Shown: positions 6,657 through 6,763 of the stretch, piece by piece
Layout: each line of letters opens with the position of its first letter
Position numbering within the stretch: the stretch's first letter is position 1
Assembly: GCA_027364665.1 (NCBI GenBank)
Contig: DAHXOW010000010.1
Coordinates: 1 to 6,763, forward strand
From: a bacterium
Lineage (GTDB): Bacteria; Patescibacteriota; UBA1384; CAJBMM01
Direction of reading: 5' to 3'
Length of the DNA stretch: 6,763 nucleotides
The notes under the pieces: model-generated
Database searches by the model: none
What the model was told of the DNA's origin: nothing
The model's input: the letters and a program-made list of their open reading frames with translations, nothing else
Made by a program: the position numbers and the translations under genes

Positions 6657-6763
6657 ACAGAAACCTACATGATTGTCGGGGCGACTGAAGCAAATCCTTT
6701 GAAAGGAAAGATTTCGATTGATAGTCCGTTGGGGACTGCTTTACTCGGGCATGGCAAGGGTGA
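6657..6763 (+). pseudogene. greA: C-terminal domain fragment of transcription elongation factor GreA; 5' part missing, runs past the window edge
   Basis: The plus-strand frame beginning at 6657 reads TETYMIVGATEANPLKGK and then ISIDSPLGTALLGHGKG, up to the window edge. This is the family signature of the C-terminal FKBP-like domain of GreA/GreB (YxIVG-x-x-EA-x-P-x-x-GKIS-x-x-SP-x-x-x-ALLG). GreA stimulates transcript cleavage by backtracked RNA polymerase. What is missing is the N-terminal coiled coil that reaches the polymerase active site, plus the start of the FKBP-like domain. In this frame TGA (6654-6656) and TAA (6630-6632) stand directly upstream, and no other frame shows GreA-like sequence. 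The first in-frame start is ATG at 6669, in the middle of a conserved strand and without a ribosome site. A truncated or frameshifted remnant, or a misjoined assembly, is most likely; a short genuine protein starting at 6669 is less likely. The fragment points away from lysS, whereas greA often lies upstream of lysS in the same direction in other bacteria. Confidence 0.6.

Noticed and set aside
6600..6763. Structured RNA gene (tmRNA, RNase P or 6S) at the right edge
   Set aside because: The GC-rich sequence at first looked RNA-like, but it translates into a clear GreA C-terminal signature and shows none of the conserved RNA motifs of these classes.
1..6763. CRISPR array, insertion sequence, tRNA, prophage or defence genes
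   Set aside because: No spaced direct repeats, transposase motifs, cloverleaf sequence or phage/defence domains were seen; nearly all the sequence is accounted for by housekeeping genes.

Overview
The window is a compact, moderately AT-rich bacterial chromosome segment made mostly of housekeeping genes. The standard code (table 11) fits: lysS ends naturally at TGA, and the Trp codons checked in secA and trxB are TGG, so TGA is not read as Trp or Gly. The compact layout, a SecA with a roughly 40-residue insertion in its first nucleotide-binding domain, and a small coiled-coil protein of unknown family fit a Patescibacteria/CPR-type bacterium. That placement is an inference; no rRNA or other decisive marker is present.

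Layout from left to right. 1-486 (minus) is the N-terminal half of thioredoxin reductase (trxB), cut by the window edge. 487-604 is a divergent intergenic region with good Shine-Dalgarno sites for both flanking genes, plausible promoters in both directions and short repeats. 605-985 (plus) encodes a 126-residue coiled-coil protein of unknown function. It ends three bases from the stop of secA, which runs the other way. 989-6533 (minus) is a tight gene set transcribed lysS, serS, secA: lysyl-tRNA synthetase (GTG start), seryl-tRNA synthetase (overlapping lysS by ATGA) and the preprotein translocase motor SecA (20 bases after serS). 6534-6656 is a short upstream region with a weak lysS promoter candidate and a small inverted repeat. 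6657 to the right edge (plus) matches the C-terminal domain of transcription factor GreA, but no intact N-terminal half precedes it.

The lysS-serS-secA set joins charging of two tRNAs with protein export and is probably one transcript. trxB supplies reduced thioredoxin, and the small coiled-coil gene is transcribed away from it. I see no CRISPR array, insertion sequence, tRNA or rRNA gene, phage gene or defence system. The points most worth a second look are the headless greA fragment facing away from lysS, the SecA insertion, the shortened motif 3 of SerS, and the uncharacterised coiled-coil gene convergent with secA.
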